Below, piece by piece: positions 22,115 to 23,503 of a stretch of 23,503 nucleotides of DNA. The DNA lies in contig DATMGN010000030.1 of NCBI GenBank assembly GCA_035555435.1, positions 1 through 23,503 of the forward strand. Reading direction: 5' to 3'. The DNA is from 73-13 sp035555435 (GTDB taxonomy: Bacteria > Actinomycetota > Actinomycetes > Actinomycetales > Microbacteriaceae). The notes under the pieces are model-generated. The model did not search any database. It worked only from the letters and a program-made list of their open reading frames with translations, and was not told the origin of the DNA. Within the stretch, counting starts at the first letter, position 1. Each line of letters begins with the position of its first letter. Made by a program: the position numbers and the translations under genes.

Positions 22115-23134
22115 GCGAGTTCGACACGACCGCGATCCACGCGGGGCAGGACCCCGACCCGACGACGGGTGCGGTCATCCCATCTCTCGTCGACCTACCT
22201 GCAGGACGGCATCGGCGGCCTCCGCCAGGGCTACGAGTACGGCCGCAGCGGCAACCCGACGAGGACCGCGCTCGAGCAGCAGCTCGCGGCGATCGAGGAG
22301 GCCGCCCACGCGAGGTCCTTCTCCTCCGGCCTGGCCGCCGCGGACGCGCTGCTGCGCGCCGTGCTCCGGCCCGGTGACGACGTCCTGCTCGGCGATGACG
22401 TGTACGGCGGCACGTACCGGCTGCTCACACGGGTCCTCGGCCCCTGGGGCGTCACGGTGCGGATCGCCGATCTGAGCGACGAGCACGCCGTCGCCGCGGC
22501 GCTCGCCGAGCGCCCATCGCGGATCGTCTGGCTCGAGACCCCGAGCAACCCCCTGCTGCGGATCGTCGACATCGCCGCGATCGGGCGGGTCGCCCACGCG
22601 GCCGGTGCGCTCCTCGTCGTCGACAACACGTTCGCGACCCCCGCGCTGCAGCAGCCCATCGCGCTCGGCGCCGACGCCGTCGTGCACTCGACGACGAAGT
22701 ACCTCGGCGGGCACTCCGACGTCGTCGGCGGTGCGGTCATTGCGAACGACGCCGCGCTCGACGAGCAGGTCGGCTTCCTCCAATTCGCGGTCGGCGCGAT
22801 CTCGGGGCCCCACGACGCCTGGCTGACGACGCGAGGGATCAAGACGCTCGGCGTGCGGATGGCGCGGCACAGCGAGAACGCGATGACGATCGCCGAGCGC
22901 CTCGCGGCGGAGGAGCGGGTCGCCAGGGTCTATTACCCCGGTCTCGCCTCGCACCCGGGGCACGAGGTCGCCGCGAGGCAGATGTCGGCGTTCGGCGGGA
23001 TCGTGTCGATCGAGCTCCCGACCGCCGCGGCCGCGCGTCGCTTCGCGGAGTCGACCGAGGTCTTCGCGCTCGCGGAGTCGCTCGGGGACCTCGTCGCGGA
23101 TCTCGACGCGGCGCTCCGGGTCGCGGTCGGCTAG
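22111..23134 (+). pseudogene. metB: Cystathionine gamma-synthase/lyase with frameshift and internal deletion
   Basis: The expected start ATG 22111 gives SEFDTTAIHAGQDPDPTTGAVIP and then loses frame near 22180-22187, where about 8 bases (the PPIY-like segment) are missing. The true frame resumes at SSTYLQDGIGGLRQGYEYG and runs open to TAG 23132. PLP-enzyme features remain: FSSGLAAADALLRAVLRPGD, VDNTFATPALQQP and the PLP-lysine motif HSTTKYLGGHSDVVGGA. Near 23081-23088, AESLG joins directly to DLVADLDAAL; relative to mycobacterial MetB about 39 residues are absent in frame, including the MTHAS and RLSVGIE segments that bind the substrate carboxylate. An in-frame GTG (22169) could still start a 321-residue product, but with that deletion activity is unlikely. 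It would have acted with Cbs in transsulfuration. Confidence 0.85.
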
Positions 23135-23142
23135 GGGGCGAG

Positions 23143-23182
23143 GGGTCTGCGAGAATGGCTGCCGGCCGTTTCTCGCAGACCC
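23143..23182 (+). terminator. Strong hairpin terminator after metB
   Basis: A perfect 13-bp stem pairs GGGTCTGCGAGAA (23143-23155) with TTCTCGCAGACCC (23170-23182) around a 14-base loop. It starts 9 bp after the metB stop and ends 15 bp before the kinase ATG. There is no T-run after it, as is usual in high-GC actinobacteria. It separates the cbs-metB unit from the kinase. Confidence 0.75.
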
Positions 23183-23197
23183 AGGGGGCAGCACCCG

Positions 23198-23503
23198 ATG
23201 ACCGAAGCGCTCTACGACGTCCTCGGCATGGGGAACGCGATGGTCGACGTGCTGTCGCACGCCGAGGACGACTTCCTCGCGGGCCTCGGGCTCGCCAAGG
23301 GCACCATGCACCTCATCGACGAGGACCGGGCGGTCGACATTTACGCGTCGATGGGCCCCGGGATCGAGATGTCGGGCGGCTCCGCGGGCAACACGATGGC
23401 GGGCGTCGCCTCGCTCGGCGGCATCGGCGCCTTCATCGGCAAGGTCCGCGACGACCAGCTCGGCGACGTCTTCGCCCACGACCTCAAGTCGATCGGCGTG
23501 AGC
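23198..23503 (+). CDS. PfkB-family carbohydrate/nucleoside kinase, adenosine-kinase-like (5' part only)
   Basis: ATG 23198 is preceded by AGGGGG (about 10 bases away). The 102 visible residues begin YDVLGMGNAMVDVL, the N-terminal strand of PfkB kinases, and include MSGGSAGNTMAGVASLGG, the substrate-binding Gly-Gly region, then FIGKVRDDQLGDVFAHDL. This pattern is usually annotated adenosine kinase, which phosphorylates adenosine with ATP. If so, it would recycle adenosine from S-adenosylhomocysteine and fit beside methionine/cysteine genes, but PfkB substrate assignments are uncertain and the ATP-binding C-terminal half lies beyond the window. Confidence 0.88.
   Translation, partial: MTEALYDVLGMGNAMVDVLSHAEDDFLAGLGLAKGTMHLIDEDRAVDIYASMGPGIEMSGGSAGNTMAGVASLGGIGAFIGKVRDDQLGDVFAHDLKSIGVS

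Noticed and set aside
1..23503. CRISPR arrays, tRNA/rRNA genes, insertion sequences, attachment sites
   Set aside because: I looked for evenly spaced repeats, cloverleaf-like segments, transposase or integrase motifs and flanking inverted repeats on both strands and saw none. Small tRNA-like elements could be missed by eye.

Overview
The window is high-GC DNA (by eye well above 65% G+C) with frequent GTG starts, purine-rich Shine-Dalgarno sites and short stop/start overlaps. Protein matches (mycobacterial-type Cbs and MetB, MMPL exporter, DoxX-like protein, actinobacterial Opp/Dpp transporter) point to an actinobacterium, most plausibly Micrococcales/Microbacteriaceae-like. I cannot name the genus. 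No rRNA, tRNA, CRISPR, integrase or transposase was found.

Layout. (1) 1-2537: a MarR-type regulator, cut by the window edge, diverges from an MMPL/RND-type exporter across a short AT-rich region with dyads. (2) 2718-4082: a DEAD-box RNA helicase. (3) 4257-5969: an unusual membrane-anchored fusion of a DoxX-like four-helix domain and a CrtC/AttH lipocalin-like domain, interrupted by two glycine-rich GSGYT repeats. (4) 6164-6904: acetolactate decarboxylase, whose probable leaderless promoter and start codon sit in a 20-bp tandem duplication. (5) 20720 down to 6928, minus strand: thirteen consecutive co-directional genes. In transcription order these are two Opp/Dpp-type permeases, a Tat-type lipoprotein solute-binding protein, two ABC ATPases, two tandem LLM flavin monooxygenases of the NtaA/DmoA family, a GntR/UTRA regulator, two tandem MFS transporters, an aldo/keto reductase and two flavin reductases of different folds. 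(6) 20721-21125: a divergent regulatory region with dyads, a promoter and a very short cysteine-rich leader ORF. (7) 21126-23134: cystathionine beta-synthase and cystathionine gamma-synthase/lyase, both damaged by frameshifts and deletions. (8) 23198-end: the start of an adenosine-kinase-like PfkB kinase.

How it works together (inference). The 13-gene block looks like a self-contained uptake-and-oxidation system. The ABC importer and MFS carriers bring in an organic compound; the two LLM monooxygenases oxidise it using FMNH2 from the flavin reductases; the aldo/keto reductase handles a carbonyl product; the GntR/UTRA protein senses a ligand. The substrate cannot be read from sequence. LLM enzymes of this family attack organosulfur compounds or aminopolycarboxylates, and the divergent neighbours are sulfur amino-acid genes, so organosulfur scavenging is one reasonable guess.

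The most striking observations are a 9-residue ORF containing Cys-Arg-Cys-Cys just ahead of the transsulfuration operon, in the position and with the promoter geometry expected of a cysteine-responsive attenuator, and the independent lesions in both genes it would control.
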